Counted from the stretch's first letter, positions 42,268 through 55,285 are shown. The stretch: 64,000 nucleotides of DNA from Microbotryum silenes-acaulis (GCA_003665825.1 QPFY01000005.1:1302001-1366000), one strand, 5' to 3'. The notes: generated by a model not told the origin, from the sequence alone. Numbers and translations are program-made.

Positions 42268-42863
42268 GGGCCAAGGAGTTGGGAGTCTGTTCTGCTATGT
42301 CTTTTTTTCTCATCTTCGTCTCTTTTAAACACCTCCGTCTTCTTCTTCGACCGATTTTCGTTCTTCCGTGTATATACTCGCGCACACCACTCCTCTGAAC
42401 ACTTTTTGGGTTCATCGTTTCTTGAGTCGCTCGCTTCCATTTCTGTCATGATCAAATAGTTAGTACTCCATTTTTCAAGGGTTTTGTGGCTTCCTTGCTG
42501 TTCTCAGTGTAGATAGACCGTGGACGCAAGTGATGACCAGTGAAGCAAGTGGCCCCCAAGCCCAGCCCGGACATGATAAGCACGTGATCGTGGACCTCGC
42601 TTGCCTATGTCGACGTGAAGGCCCGAAGGCCGGCGACACGCCCGGTTCGATCCAGTTGCCGGTCAGCTACGGTCAGCGCGACTCTACGACAACGACGAGA
42701 GTGCGCGATTTCTTGGCCCTCTCGCTTTCTGCATTCAATCGTCTTGGCCTGTTCATTACTCTAGTCAGACTCACCAAGGAGATCATCACCACAATACTCG
42801 CTCTTACGACCCCTCAAGCACAACCCCACACGAACCTCCCTGAGTCCCAGCCGTCGCTTCAGA
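42268..42863. other. intergenic between CBS-PB1 gene and thioesterase
   Basis: No supported gene. Same-strand genes on both sides, so it holds a terminator and the thioesterase promoter. Confidence 0.5.
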
Positions 42864-43769
42864 ATGACCAGCTCCTCCACCACCTCGGCGACCCAAGCCA
42901 AAGTCCTCTCCATTATCCGGCAACGGTGCGAAACCGTCCTTCAAGCCGGTACCAGCGAACCCGGTTTCGGATGGCAACAAGCGGCTTCCTGTCGATTAGG
43001 TGACGTCCAAGTCTCTGGAGTCGATTTGGCTGAAGATGATGAGGAGGACACGGCGCCTAGGAAGGGGGCTCAGGCGCTGACGACGGTCGAGTTGGAGGTG
43101 GATGATGGGATGTGTAATCTGAGTGGGAATGCGGTGAGTATCATAGCGATCCTATGCAACGTACTTCTCACAATTCGGGAAAACTGCTCAAACTTTGACT
43201 GTGTTTCTACAGCACGGCGGTTTCTTGGCATGGTTGATCGACCATTGTTCGAGTTTGAGCTTGATCGCTTTAGCTGGACATGGGAGGTGGGCAACGAGTG
43301 GTGTAAGTACGAACCTCACCGTCAACTATATCTCTGCTGCACCCGTAAGTTCACCTACTTCTGAGATTGCGACCGCGGATTGATTTTCTTATGCCAAAGT
43401 GAAGATTGGCTGAACTTGTTCGGTTCTTTCGGTTTTGCAGAGCGGCACGCCTATCAAAGTCGTAACGCGGGTATTGCAACAAAGCAAAACATCCAGTCTT
43501 TTAGAAACGAGGGTGGAGCATGCGTACGTTTGGACTATAATTTCTCGGTTACAGAGGGGGCACCGAGGAGGAGAAGAAGATTCTGCGCTTCCCTTTTACT
43601 CCCCCCTTCTCGGGAGTCTCAAGGAATAAGGATCATGGCTGATGTTAACTTTTCTCTTTTCTTGCGTTGGAATAGTGAAACGGGCCGCCTCATTGCGTTC
43701 GGCACGCACGTCAAGCAGGATACACCGAGTCTGATGATCAAGTGGCCGAAAGGCGCCGCCAAGCTCTGA
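42864..43769 (+). CDS. hotdog-fold thioesterase, PaaI/ACOT13-like
   Basis: Probable acyl-CoA thioesterase. Exons 42864-43133, 43213-43344, 43441-43523, 43676-43769, giving 579 bp and 192 residues. The core has LSGNAHGGFLAWLIDHCSSL, the HGG motif at the start of the hotdog helix, then ATSGVSTNLTVNYISAAPSG, IKVVTRVLQQSKTSSLLETR and ETGRLIAFGTHVKQ, matching the strand order of the 4HBT superfamily. An acidic insertion (AEDDEEDTAPRK) lies at residues ~55-70. Length is slightly above the usual 140-170. No targeting peptide is obvious. Substrate cannot be inferred. Confidence 0.88.
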
Positions 43770-43855
43770 TCGGGGTAGCTTCTCTGTCTTGGGGTAGTAG
43801 TATGCATGAAGTGAATATTGCAATTAGATGATTATGCTTTCGTCTGCTGTGGGGA

Positions 43856-44682
43856 CTATGACTGTTGTTGGGCCAAGAGGTAGGTCCTCAACTTGTCCAA
43901 GGCTCGATACCGGTGCGAGATCTTGTTCTTCGCTTGCCCGTCCATCTCGGCGTACCTGAGTCGAACCCAAAGATCATGATCAGTAGCCTCATCATCCTCA
44001 CTTAAGCCTGTTCAACCTCAACCTCGTCACTTACGTCAGTCCCGACTCGTGCGCCTCAAAAATCGGATCCCACCCAAAATGAGTCGGACCCCTCGCCTCG
44101 ACAATCTTCCCCTCCGTCTTTCCCTCAAACAACAAAGGTTCCGATCCTGGACCGGCAGAGTAGGCGAATGTACAAATCGCCGTGGCTGACTTGTCGGAGA
44201 AACCGACGAGCATCTTGTTGAGACCTGTTGGAAAGGAGAAAGGAGAAGGGTTGGGGTGAGGTGGGGGAGGAGAGGGAGGGGATGGGCGTGAGAGCGTACC
44301 GTCGTGGCCTAGCGAGTCAAGAAAGTGCTTGATATAAGGTCCCGGAAGACCCTTCAACGCCGTGAAAACCAAAGCAGTGTCCTAGATCCCATAATGCCAA
44401 ACAGAATGACTCCCAGCTCAGATCAGCTCAGCCTACAGCGCCACCCGCCAGCAGACTCCAACTCACCTCAGTGATACAAGGTCCTCCAATGATCTTCGCC
44501 GCTGCCTTGACTTTGGCACTCGCCACCTCTCTCGTCGTGCCTTGGATCTCGGGCAAGTCCAAAGCTTTGGAATCCAATTCGATCGTAGACGTGGAAGACC
44601 CGGCGGCGAGGATGGAGCGTACCTCTTTGAGCTTGTTGGCGTTGCCGGTGACGAAGAGGATCTTGGTGGCTGGGCTGGTCAT
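43856..44682 (-). CDS. HAM1: inosine triphosphate pyrophosphatase (Ham1/ITPA)
   Basis: Housekeeping enzyme that hydrolyses ITP, dITP and XTP to monophosphates to keep deaminated purines out of DNA and RNA. Exons (minus strand): 44467-44682, 44300-44381, 44035-44224, 43856-43955, giving 588 bp and 195 residues, the normal family length. Signatures: [18 protein letters not shown] (phosphate-binding loop), [40 protein letters not shown] (catalytic Asp), [19 protein letters not shown] and [20 protein letters not shown] (nucleotide-specificity segment). Tail-to-tail with the thioesterase, 86 bp apart. Confidence 0.95.
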
Positions 44683-45088
44683 GGTGCGATCCGCGCGGGG
44701 GAGGAAATACTTTGAGGTGTGCGCCGGGAGGTAGAGGAAGAGCTGCAAAGGAGCGCGTCGCCCTCACGCAAGTCGCGCGCGATCGCCGAGAAAAGAGGTC
44801 CGTGCGAGTGCGAAAGGCCCGAAGTCAGTCAAGCTCAGGTCAGCTGGCCGCCAACTTCGACACCCTTCACTCCTTTGGCCCTTCACCGTCTCGCCACACT
44901 CAACCAGTCGCTACCTGTATTCTCAGCCTGTCGCCAGGGCTTGCACTCGAGCTTGGTTGAGCTCGGTCGAGGTCATACTAGGCTGTCCCACCGCAACTCG
45001 ACCCACTCGCCACGCTGCTCTGCTTCTGTCACATCCACATCACATCCACCCTCCATCAGCCAGTAGTTCCTAGCCCTCGCGCAAGACC
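44683..45088. promoter_or_regulatory. divergent promoter region of HAM1 and the Sts1/Cut8 gene
   Basis: 406 bp between two start codons on opposite strands. Confidence 0.5.
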
Positions 45089-46561
45089 ATGTCGATGCAA
45101 GTCGAACCACCTTCACCCGTGCATCAACAACCGCACCAACACCAATACCACCACCACCACCACCACCACCACCACCATCATCACTCGATGAACCCGCCCA
45201 GTAGCTGGGTGGCGTCAGCTGCTGCTCCGTCTTTTTCATCATCACAATCGTCGTCGTCAGCGAACGGATCCTCGCATGTCGTTCCTTTCGGCGCCATTCC
45301 AGGATCCCAACCCGGCGCACTTTCGTTTGGGTTCGGACTGTCGGCGGCCTCGCACATGTCATCGCATTCGCAGCAGCAGCCCCCAGCTACAGCGACGGGA
45401 GGATGGGGTCATGCCGCCTCCGCCTCCGCAGCGTGGGGCCAAGCACCCACGACACAACATCAGCAACAGCAGGCCACGCTCCGATCAAACAACCCCACAA
45501 CAACGCCAGCCAGCCCAGCGGTGGCTGTCTCGTCGCGCAGGAGGAGACGACGCAGCCTTTCAATGGATGATGACGAAGCGCAGGACGCCTCCATGGACCA
45601 GCACATCAGGTCTTCGCCTCGCACAATTGCAGCTGTCCCACCATCCTCTACCAGAGGGATCAAGAAGGCGCGTGTTGCATCGACGTCAATTGCTCAGGCC
45701 ACAACCGGGCCTACTACGGCTGATCTTGGCAAAGCGCTCGGTAAGTTGTGCGCCAATCAATCGTTCTCTTCGCCCAGCAATTGACGCTGCCGTTTGTCCC
45801 TTACAGCCTCTCTCTCCAAAGAGTCGCTCTTGTCACTTTTGAACAAGCTCGTCTCGACCTCACCTCAACTCGTGCCGACGATCGAAGCGTTGCTCCCCCC
45901 GCCGACCCTCTCGCATTCAATTGAAATGATCCACCACCTCGAACGCGCCGTCGTCGCCGCCTTGCCCGGTGGTCAGAACCTGCGCGACGAATACGTCTTT
46001 GGTCGCGTGCGTGTTCCCTTGGAGCAGTTCGTCTCCGAGTCCAAATCGTTCCTCGCCTCGTTCTGTTCTCCCACGCCTCGCATTTCTTCGACATCGACTT
46101 CGGATGACGAGATCGGGCACCCTTCGACGACGTTCGCCTTCTTGTTCGCTTTGACGTCCTCGTTGAGAAGGCTCGAACTCGCTTTACCTTCCACGCGTTC
46201 CCAAGTTCTCTCCACCACCTCGGACCCGATGAACCCGATCGCTTCCCATCTCCTCCCTTTGACGGTCAATCAATGGCACGTCTGGTTAACGCGCCTCTCA
46301 ACAGGGGTCAATCACGAAGGTCGCATGTTAGCCGCAACTACACTGAGGACCTGGTTCGCTAAATTGGAAGAGTTGTGCGTCGATAGCCCTGGTGTGGGTT
46401 TGGTAGGGGGCAGAGGGGAAGGGGTCGCTAAGAGGGCTATGGAAGGGGTTAGGGAGAGGTTGAGGAAGGAGGTGGGGTGGGTGATCGGGTGGAGAGAGGG
46501 GGTTGGAGCGGGTATGGAGGCGGACGGGAGAGGTATTGAGACCGAGGAGGAGGAACTTTAA
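45089..46561 (+). CDS. STS1: Sts1/Cut8, tethering factor for nuclear proteasome
   Basis: Anchors 26S proteasomes in the nucleus. Exons 45089-45740 and 45807-46561, giving 1,407 bp and 468 residues. The first ~215 residues are low complexity: a run of 12 histidines, Ser and Gln tracts, and a basic patch RRRRRRSLSMDDDE that may act as nuclear localisation signal. After the intron comes the Cut8 domain: ASLSKESLLSLLNKLVST, PTIEALLPPPTLSHSIEMI, HLERAVVAALPGG, a six-helix-bundle region with LLPLTVNQWHVWLTRLS, and an acidic end EEEEL. The start is the first of two close ATGs (45089). Confidence 0.88.
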
Positions 46562-47408
46562 GCGATTTCCCTGGGAGATCTTACCGTGGTTCGCGAGAAG
46601 GAGCGTGGAAGAACATCGCAAGGCCTCCTGGCTTGTCGCGTTCTTCTTTTAAAGATCTTCCTCTTCGGCCTCTTCTCCCGCGGGAGGATCCCCGTGCACG
46701 AACTCATGACGACGATCATCCAAACTTTTCTCGTTTTGAGATTGAGATGTATCTCTCCTCGAAATTTGACCCTCGATCACACGAAGCAAGCAAGCAAGCA
46801 AGACGTCATTTTCCTGTTTCCCTTTTTTAGCAAACCTTTTTCTTAAGTGCATGCATATGAACACCGCAATAATGAGCCTTTCAACGATTTCTTTTCTTCC
46901 ATTCCAGAACGAGCCCCCTTTTGGGGGTGTGTGTGTGCCAAGACGCTCGTCTCACTTTTCCGAGACATCTTTCATTTCCCCCTCGCCCCCCTGATCGACC
47001 CCCCACGTTTTTCGCTTGAACTTCATTGTGGCGGCTGACGGGGGGGAAGATCGAGTTGAAGCGAGGCCGGCTTTCTGAGCCGTGACACTGACGAGGCGGT
47101 GAATAAAAATGAGGTTCTCGCAAGGCCGAGAATTTCCGCTGTTCTTGAACAACGATTTTTGTTCCGCTGCGAAAAGACTGGTTCTCGCGGAGATTTTTAC
47201 CGCGGCGATCACTAGTGCATCCGCCGGGCCACCCGAGGCTCGCGTTTCTTCAGCACGCTCTTCGACTCACTCGGGGCGAGGCGAGGGAATTCGCCTCTCG
47301 GGTTCGACCGCTACTCCCCGTCTCTGTAGTCCCATCGTCGCGAACAATCCTCGGGGCGGAGGGATTCCACAAAACGGAGAAAGCTCTCCAAAAAGCTCAC
47401 CATTCCAA
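46562..47408. other. intergenic upstream of the Zn2Cys6 gene
   Basis: No separate gene. The reading frame of the next gene is open back to an ATG at 47109, so up to 100 more N-terminal residues are possible. Confidence 0.45.
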
Positions 47409-50400
47409 ATGGACGTGTCGATGTCGACTAGTCTCGACGAGCGATCCACCACCTCTGCTTCGCCGATCAGTCCAGAGGGGAGTGGCAGTGGTGGTACGGG
47501 TGTCGGTCCTGGGGGAGCTGCTGGGGGCAGTGGGAGGAGGGGCAAGCATGCGGGGGATAAGGACAACAAGAGACCTGCGTGAGTCATGGATGCTCTGACT
47601 CGTTGTGGGAGTCTGGGTTGGCGGGTGCGGGCGCTGGGGTGGATGATGTTCCCACCGACAAGCACCACCACCACCACCACCACCCCGGCCGCTAGCTGCT
47701 GCCTCTCGCGCCACGGTTAACGCGGTCGAGACCTCGGCTCGCTCCGGTGTCTCGGGGACGTCGTAGCGACCTATTCACTACGTGGGAAGAGACACGTGAC
47801 CAGTAGCTTGTAGCTGACACTTTTTCTGTGTGTCATCCCCAGTTGCATAGGTTGCCGCACCATCAAGGTCAGTTCGCTGATGACTTCCCGACCAATTTCC
47901 CGTTCCTGGGTCCTCCGACGGACTTGTCGACTTGTTCTCGCCCGCGTGGCTCTAGCGCGTTGGCTGTCGGCCATCGTCGCCCGCGCCCCACCCGCGCCCC
48001 ACCCCGCACCTAGAGCCTTCAAGGCGATCACCACCCTGCCACGGGCATTGAGCAAGCACTAACACCTCGTAACCCTCTTCCCCGACCTCAATCTAGGTGC
48101 GATGTATCCTTCCCGCGAGTGGACCCAACGCCGTCGTATGTACGAGATGTATTCGACTGAGTAAGTCGTCACTCCACTCCACTGGCACCCCGTCGGCGGC
48201 AGCCCATGCCCGGCCGCCAATGCGCCGAAGGTTCTTATGTGCTCGTTACCGAGACGGCTTGGCTTTCGCTTCACCCCGCCCGAAACTTTCCTCTCCCTAG
48301 CATTCCTGCAATGTCTGACCCCTATTTACCTCGTACAGAACTTCCATGCGAATACCCTGCCCCGGCTACCAAAGGGAGGAAACCACGACATAGGTGAGCG
48401 TCGTCTTGGCGAGAAGCTTCGGTGTGGGGTGAAGTCTTTCCTCGTGCTGATGCGCGTTAGAGTTACTTTCTGTGGCAGTCTTTTGAAACTGGGCGAAGTG
48501 GTTCAGGGAGGTGCTTCGACATCATTTGAAGGTATTTGTGTTGGTCGCGATGCAACGGTGTCCACGAGCTGATGGGGTGATGGTCCCTCGCTCCCTGATT
48601 GACAGAGAGACCGCCTGCCGATACCAATCCGAGCATGTCGGCCCCCATGCCAAGCTTCCCTCCTCCATCAACGACCGCACCTATCTCTTCAGCAGCCAAT
48701 CCCTGGTCAGTTACATTGCCGAGTTCGCTGCGGCTCGTCTGTGTCCAAAACTGACCTCACCCCCACATTCTCCACAGGGCTAACAAACCCGCGTCGTACG
48801 CTCCCACGAGTTCAGTCACGCCTCCCATGCTGGGACCGTCCACCAGCGTCTCTCATTTCCCTCCAATAGCGACCTCTCGAGGAGTACCCGCCCACCCCAG
48901 CATGCCTCCCTCCTCGTCATCCCAACCCGGAGGACCGTACGGTGCCCCGGCGAACCACCCCTCCGTTTCCTCCACCGGTACCGCCGGTTCTCCCCGCGTA
49001 AGCGAAGGCGCGGGCTCCAACAGCGCTCGACGGCAGTTGGTCGGAGGGGAGAACGCGATGGATCATAGTTTAAGGTCATTGGTCCAGGCGGCGGAAGTGA
49101 CGATGGCGGAGAACGCGGCGGTGACGGCCGATTTGGAGGCCAAGCAGAAGAAGAAGGGGTTTGCCTTGCCGGGTTACGTCGATCCGGTCGATTTGCGTCA
49201 GTTTCGGACGGGGCGGCGTTATGAATCGGTGTGGAAATCTGACATTCCTTGTAACTGGTGTACGCAGATATTTTGGGCCTCGTCGAAGCCGATCAGTTGT
49301 TCCATGCGTACCACATCCAGCTCAATCCGTTCATCAAGATTTTGGATCCACATCGTCAGTTGCAGATGCTCAAGTTGGGAAGTTAGGCAAAGGCATGCTA
49401 AAAGTAGAGGCCGTTTTTTTTCTATTCTGACAGTGCATACGATGGAGTTCACGCGCAAGCACTCTCCGATCCTCTTCTCGGCCGTGCTCTGCGTCGCCGG
49501 CAAATTCACCCGCGTCGACCTCTACCCTCAACTGCTCGCGCATGCGCAACAACTCGTCGGACGCGCGTTGGCGGATAACATCTCGCACATTGGGATCGTC
49601 CAGGCGTTGGGGATACTGGTGTATTGGAAGGAACCGACCGATTCGAGCGCTTGGATGAAAGTCGGGATTGCGATTCGAATGGGCTACCAATTGCGTTTGC
49701 ACAAACCTCGGACCCAACCCCTCCCTGCGGACACGATGGAGGCTCGATTGATCCTCGATGGGGAGAGGACGTGGTTGAACCTGGTTTGCTTCGATAAATC
49801 GTACCACCTCTACGACGAATCTGAAGGCCGTCGAGTAGGCCTCATGATCCCCGATGAGAAACGCGATCTCGATCGGTGGCTCCAAGACGGCTACCCTTAC
49901 GAAGTCGAAGACGACAGTCTCCTCGCTCTCTCCGTCGAGATGGGTAGGATCACCGAGTTGAGAAGGAACATCGAGTCGTGCAAGTCGTTGGGTGGGGCCC
50001 ATGCCCTGGCGGCTCATCTGTCTGCGTGGTTGAGGGGGACATGTACCAAGTGGACGGATGCGTCGAGTCCTCATTATCGCTGTTCGAGGCCCGAGGGGGC
50101 GTTGAAGATGAGGATGATGGTTAGTATTTTCGAGCGCCATCACAGGCACCGAGCACCTCAGCTGATCCCGACTCGATTTGCTCACCCTTACAGAGCAGCA
50201 ATACCAACACCGTACTCATCCAATCCCTGCTCATCGCCACCGAATTTAAAGATGACGCCGTTCTAGCCGAATACTTTGGTCGCGCGGGAGAGTTCTTCGA
50301 AGAAAGCCTCAACCTCGCCAGGTCTGGCGTGATTGATATCGTCCAGGATTCGGTCGCCGTCGCTTTGTTCACTGCGGCGGAGTTCTTGTTCCGTGTACGT

Positions 50401-51192
50401 ATCGCTTGCTTTCCTATAATTCGGAGAGGTGGGGTCATGTGGATGCTGATCTTTGCGTAGGTTGATCGTTGGCAGTTGTTCCCCATGGTCAACATCACGA
50501 ACCAGACGACAATCGTACGCTGGCTGACCCAAGGCGAGTCATTTGCCTTACCCACGATTCCTGGAATCAGATGCTGATTTGGAAGTTCGTGATGTTTCCA
50601 CAGTGTACACGACGTGCAAACAAGTTGCCAACGAACGCGACACAGCGGTCTCAGCCTACATCGCTCGCTTCTATCGACAAGTCTTACGTCAAATATCCGC
50701 CTCGTCCTCCATCCCTGCGACGCGGCCTAACTCGCCTCAGCCACAATCCTCGAACCTGCCTTCCAACATCCACCACCGCCAAGCAGGTCATCAGAATGGG
50801 ACTTCTAACGCCGAAGGAAGGGTCGCTTTACAAATGTCAAATTCGGGAGTCATGAACGGCTTTGGCAACGCCACACCCGCCGGAGGACCGCATGGCGATT
50901 CATCGAATGGTCAAGCGCAGCAGGAACAGAACCCTTTCGCTGGATTGGGAACAATTGTAAGTCACCTCTCTTGAACCCCAACCACGATGTCGTAGACCTA
51001 GAACCCTGACCCCTGACCCTCTTTCGTTGATGTGACCTATAGGGCGACGAGCTTTTCGATGATTTCGCTTCCACGACGGGCATCTCCTTCTTGGATGGAC
51101 AACCGCAATTCACGGACACGGACTATTGGCACACTTTGCTACCGGGCGCTTTGGACGGATGGAATTGGTTCGGGCCGAATTCGGCGCCTTGA
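47409..51192 (+). CDS. Zn2Cys6 fungal transcription factor
   Basis: DNA-binding regulator of unknown target. Exons 47409-47578, 47843-47867, 48097-48160, 48339-48393, 48610-48705, 48778-49196, 49268-49354, 49434-50119, 50194-50394, 50461-50533, 50604-50956, 51043-51192, giving 2,379 bp and 792 residues from this start. The binuclear cluster is split over three exons: ACIGCRTIK, VRCILPASGPNAVVCTRCIRL and KLPCEYPAPATKGRKPRH (CX2CX6CX11CX2CX6C). The middle-homology region has GLVEADQLFHAYHIQLNPFI, MEFTRKHSPILFSAVLCVAG and RTWLNLVCFDKSYHLYDES. The C-terminus is polar and acidic. Intron donors include three or four GTCAGT, and a GC donor at 50534 (gcgagt). The exon at 48610 is the least certain. 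Confidence 0.87.
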
Positions 51193-51856
51193 GAGGGATC
51201 ACGAAGTACTGTTGGATCGGTGTTGCTCTGCTTTTTCGAATATTCCTTCTCGTCAACCCTCCCATACCTCACCACTCTCTCTCTCTCTCTCTCTCCCTTA
51301 CTCTCTCTGACTATACTCCTCCTTTCGTCGTTATACCTGAATGCCTCGTCCTCTTCTCCACCGTATCATAGTCATGTTTCCCCCTCTCGATCATCATCCT
51401 CTCTTTTTCAGTGTGTTTGTTGTATTGTCAAAGTTGAACAACAAAATGTGGAAAGCGAATCGCGATTTCAACGGTCATTTGGTCACCATACTTTGCAACT
51501 CAGGAAGCGAGCAGGGTCGTCGCGGCTGTAAGCCAATAAAAATGTATATAAAATAAAAGGAACGATCAGCGCACAGCTCGTGGAGCGCTTTACGAGCGGT
51601 CTGATCTTACCTCTTTCGACGTCCAGTCCGTTAGTTTGCAAAGCCGAGACGATGAGGTCGCGTCGATGATGCTATGGGATATAGTAGTGAGGCTCTAGTC
51701 AGGTCCGAAGGTTGGATCGAAGAAAAAAGAAGAAAAAAATCGCCTGGACGCACGGGGAAAATGGCGGTCAAATGAGCGATTTGTCTGTCAACCGAATACG
51801 AGATAGTCATGAGTGAATAATCCGGGATGATCGAACTATTTTGAAGAAGGACCGAC
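51193..51856. other. intergenic between convergent Zn2Cys6 and Dsc2-like genes
   Basis: 664 bp, tail-to-tail. A CT-rich microsatellite lies at ~51270-51310. No gene seen. Confidence 0.5.
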
Positions 51857-53335
51857 TCACTCTTGAGTAGGTTGTGCCGCACTCGTACCCCCCGTCAACC
51901 CCTGGGTCCATTGTCGAACGAAAGCTCGTGGACCTGTCTGAGCCGCCACAGCTGGAGATGTGGATGCTGGAGGAATGATAGGAATGGTGGTACCCAACGT
52001 ATTCGAATCGGCAGTTATCGTCGTCGTTGGTGGAGGAGGAGTAGGTACAACCCCTCCGACACCCGTATTCATCGCCCCGACCGTCGTCAACGTCGTCCCT
52101 CTCGCCGTCGTCACCCCCGGTCTAGTAGGCGGAACGGTACTCGTCGTCGCGGTCGTTCCCGAAGGTAAAAAAGTTCCCCCTCTCACGAAACCTGCCATCC
52201 CACCCCCTGCATTCCCAGCGGCTTGTTCGTTCGCCCTCCTTTGTAAGCTCATCACTTCGTTCAACGTGGTCGCCGTTGATCGACTCGGTAAGATCCCCGT
52301 TCCTATTACGGCGTTGGAAACGAAAGGCGTGAGGAATCGTTGGGAAAGGGTGACTACGCGAGGGGAGAGGCGGAATGTTCGGAGGGAGAGGAAATTGGAG
52401 AGGTAGAGGGAGGAGGTGAGGAGTCCGAGGAGGAAGAGGGAGAGGGAGATGGGGGGTTGGGAGAAGATGAGCTGTTGGTAGGGGAAGGAGGGGGATAAGT
52501 GAGGAATCGTTTGTTTTTTCGCTGCGGGGTATCGAAGTGGGGTGTGACGTACTTGGGCGGAGAGAACGTAGAGCGCTATGCGAGATGTGACTTCGATACC
52601 GAAGAGTCGCCAGTAGAAGACGGTGGGGATGAGGCGGATCGATTGGGCACTAGAGAGGCCGATAGTCGCCGACACGATATTTTGGCAAGTGGGGCCCCAG
52701 GAGGAGTGAGGAGGGAAGACAAGGACGGAGATCGGTGAGCGAGAAGCACTTTGGGGGAGCGCAGGTAGTGAGTACACACGCACAGTATGGAGAAAACGAC
52801 GATGAATGGTCCTGCTGGTATCCGATTGAGGCCGAAGCGAGAGAAGAAGATGAGAGGCAGCAGCGAGAGCAGGGTCGACCAGAAGAAGCTCGCAAAGAGG
52901 AACGACTATCGGGAGATGACGTGGGCCATTCGTGAGCTCCGGGGACGTTCACACGCAGCCTACAGCGACCTTGGACTCACGGCATATTTATGACTCCCCA
53001 ATGACCTCTCCACAGGTACGCTTGTGAAATAAAGCAGCAAAGCCGCGATGAAGAGTTCGGACGAGTTGGCGAACGCGATCTGATGTGTCAGCAACCTCCA
53101 CCACTGATGATCACGCGTCAGGTGCGGGCTGAGGGGAAGGTCAAAGTAGTGCTGCGTTGATGTGGTCGCTGCTAGTATCGAGGCGACGCAAATGACCGAG
53201 ATGAGCCCTGTTGACGAGAAAGAAGTCGGTGAGCTCGGACCGGGCTCGCGAATCACGTCAGCTCAAGCGAGGCACAGGGGTTACAAGGTGGTCTGGATAC
53301 TGACCCTGACTGACGGGAGCACCGGTGAACCCCAT
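51857..53335 (-). CDS. rhomboid-like pseudoprotease, Dsc2/UBAC2 type
   Basis: Predicted ER or Golgi membrane protein of the group that includes Dsc2 (Golgi Dsc E3 ligase complex) and UBAC2. Exons (minus strand): 53305-53335, 52981-53207, 52784-52905, 52553-52649, 51857-52471, giving 1,092 bp and 363 residues. It starts MGFTGAPVSQGLISV, conserved in the family. The first loop is HQWWRLLTHQIAFANSSELF, then VPVERSLGSHKYASF, FSRFGLNRIPAGPFIVVFSI, IRLIPTVFYWRLFGIEV and two C-terminal hydrophobic segments. No GxSG catalytic serine is seen, consistent with a pseudoprotease. The C-terminal ~130 residues are Thr/Pro/Gly-rich and no UBA domain is visible, unlike typical members. Confidence 0.82.
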
Positions 53336-53527
53336 CTCTAGGCCAGTGACTGACGAGGACAACCCCGGAAACAGCGGCCGCACAACAGGAACAGGCCGAA
53401 GACTAGCCGAAGCAGGAGATGAGAGAGCGAGACCCGATCGTCGAAGCGCTCCTCCTTCCTTCTCCTCCCGCTTCCTCACTACTTCCTCGCTCTTCCGGGT
53501 CCACCAAACCACCCACTGTCCTCAAGC
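53336..53527. promoter_or_regulatory. 192-bp bidirectional promoter between the Dsc2-like gene and MTG1
   Basis: The shortest head-to-head interval in the window. No motif singled out. Confidence 0.5.
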
Positions 53528-55285
53528 ATGCCACCCCGACCACGAAGGGCACCTTTCGTGTTCCCCACTCTGCCGAGCACATGGTATATCGGTTGAGTCC
53601 CCCGTTCTTTTCTCTTCGCTCCGCTCTGTCCCCCACATCAGCGGTAACTCACAATGCAAAGTCTCCCTTCCCCTGCCTTCCTCCACTCCCCCTCTGCTCC
53701 CCACAGGCCACATGTCCCGAGCGCTCAAAGAGATGCAGCTCATGATCCAAAAACAAAAAGTCGACCTCGTCATCGAAGCCCGCGACGCCCGGATGCCCCT
53801 GACCTCGATCAACCCCGCTTTCGAACACTTGCTCAATATCCCAGGAGCGAGCGCGTTCGCGAAACGGTTGATTGTTTATAACAAAGCGGATTTGGCACAG
53901 CCCGAGTTTCACGAGGTGAGACTGGGTCCCCAGTTTGGGCTGAGTGGTGTTGTAGGCTGACACCGGTCGAGTTCGCGAAATGCACCCTAAAATTTTTCTT
54001 CTAGCCCATCATCAAAGCCCTAATAGAGCAAACAGGCCACACCGTACTCTTCACCGACTCCAGATCGGATGCTTCGATCAAACATCTCATGCGAGCAGCG
54101 ATCAGTACGTTCACGTGCATTGTAGCTCCCTCGGCGACGCTGCAGAGACTGACTTTCAGACTTTCGGTCCTTTCTCAGAACTCGCCGATCGCCCCTTGGA
54201 GGGGCCCGAAGATCGCATCTCGATGCTCATCGCTGGGATGCCCAATACGGGCAAATCATCCATTCTCAATGCACTTCGACGCGTAGGGGTAGGCAAAGGT
54301 GAGGCTGTGCTTTTGAAGATTAGTGCCGTCGCTCCCTCCTCACTGACTCGAATCGTCCCTCTCTCAAATTCCTCAGGCAAAGCCGCCTCCGTATCCTCCG
54401 CCCCAGGACACACCCGTCGTCTCTCAACCTTCATCAAAATATCTCTCCATCCACCCGTATATATCCACGACACACCCGGGATCATGGTCCCTTTCTTCGG
54501 GAAAGGAACGAAAGGGGACGAGATGGCGCTCAAGTTGGCTTTGACGGGGGGTATTAAAGAGAGTTTGTTTGAGAGTGAGACAATCGGGGATTATCTGGTA
54601 TGGAGGTTGAAAGCTAGGTGTGAGGAGGAAGTTGGGGGTTATACCAAAGGTTCGTTACGATGGGGATCGAGGGCGTTCTCAGGCGGGAGGGTTTTCGTCC
54701 TCTGACGCTCTTCTCACTCTCGCCTTCCATTGTTTTCGGATAGACGACCTCATGAAAGCCCTGCACCTCCCCCTTACCACCACCCTCGACTCCAGCACCG
54801 ACTTCCTTCTCGCCCTAGCCGATCGACTTAAAGCCGTTCGAAAAGGTGGGGAGCCCGATCTTGAATTCGCGGGCAGGTGGCTCTTGTTGGCGTTCAGGGA
54901 GGGCAAGTTGGGCAGATGGACTTTGGATGGGTTGGGCAGGGGTGGGGAAGCGGTCGATTTGGTCAAAGAAGCGCAAATTGCGGCAGCTGTGGAAGGTACT
55001 GGAGGTTCGGGATTCACACCGGCGGTGAAGGATGAGGAGGGGGACATCCCCGAAGCGGAAGAACGGATCCAAGCGATGATCGATCGCGTGATTGCCCAAC
55101 ACCTCGCCAGTATCAAAGCGATGGACCTCTCGGGACATCAAGAGAAGAAACAACTTAAGGCCGATCAAGCCAAATTGCGGTTGGTCAAAAGGGAGGCGTT
55201 GCAGATCGTTCAACCCAAGGCTAGTGTCGGGCCGAGAGGGGCTGGGATCCAGAGTTCGCGGAGGAGGAAGTACCGCAGGCATTAG
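53528..55285 (+). CDS. MTG1: mitochondrial ribosome-assembly GTPase Mtg1
   Basis: Circularly permuted GTPase needed for maturation of the mitochondrial large ribosomal subunit, at the inner membrane. Exons 53528-53591, 53707-53915, 54005-54104, 54179-54298, 54377-54649, 54744-55285, giving 1,308 bp and 435 residues. Motifs appear in permuted order: WYIGHMSRAL at ~19-28, VIEARDARMPLTS, G4 YNKADL (~79-84), G1 GMPNTGKSS (~144-152), GHTRR (switch) and G3 DTPG (196-199), followed by a helical C-terminal domain and a basic tail RRRKYRRH. The first 18 residues (Pro/Arg-rich, PPRPRRAPFVF) may be part of a mitochondrial presequence. Confidence 0.93.
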
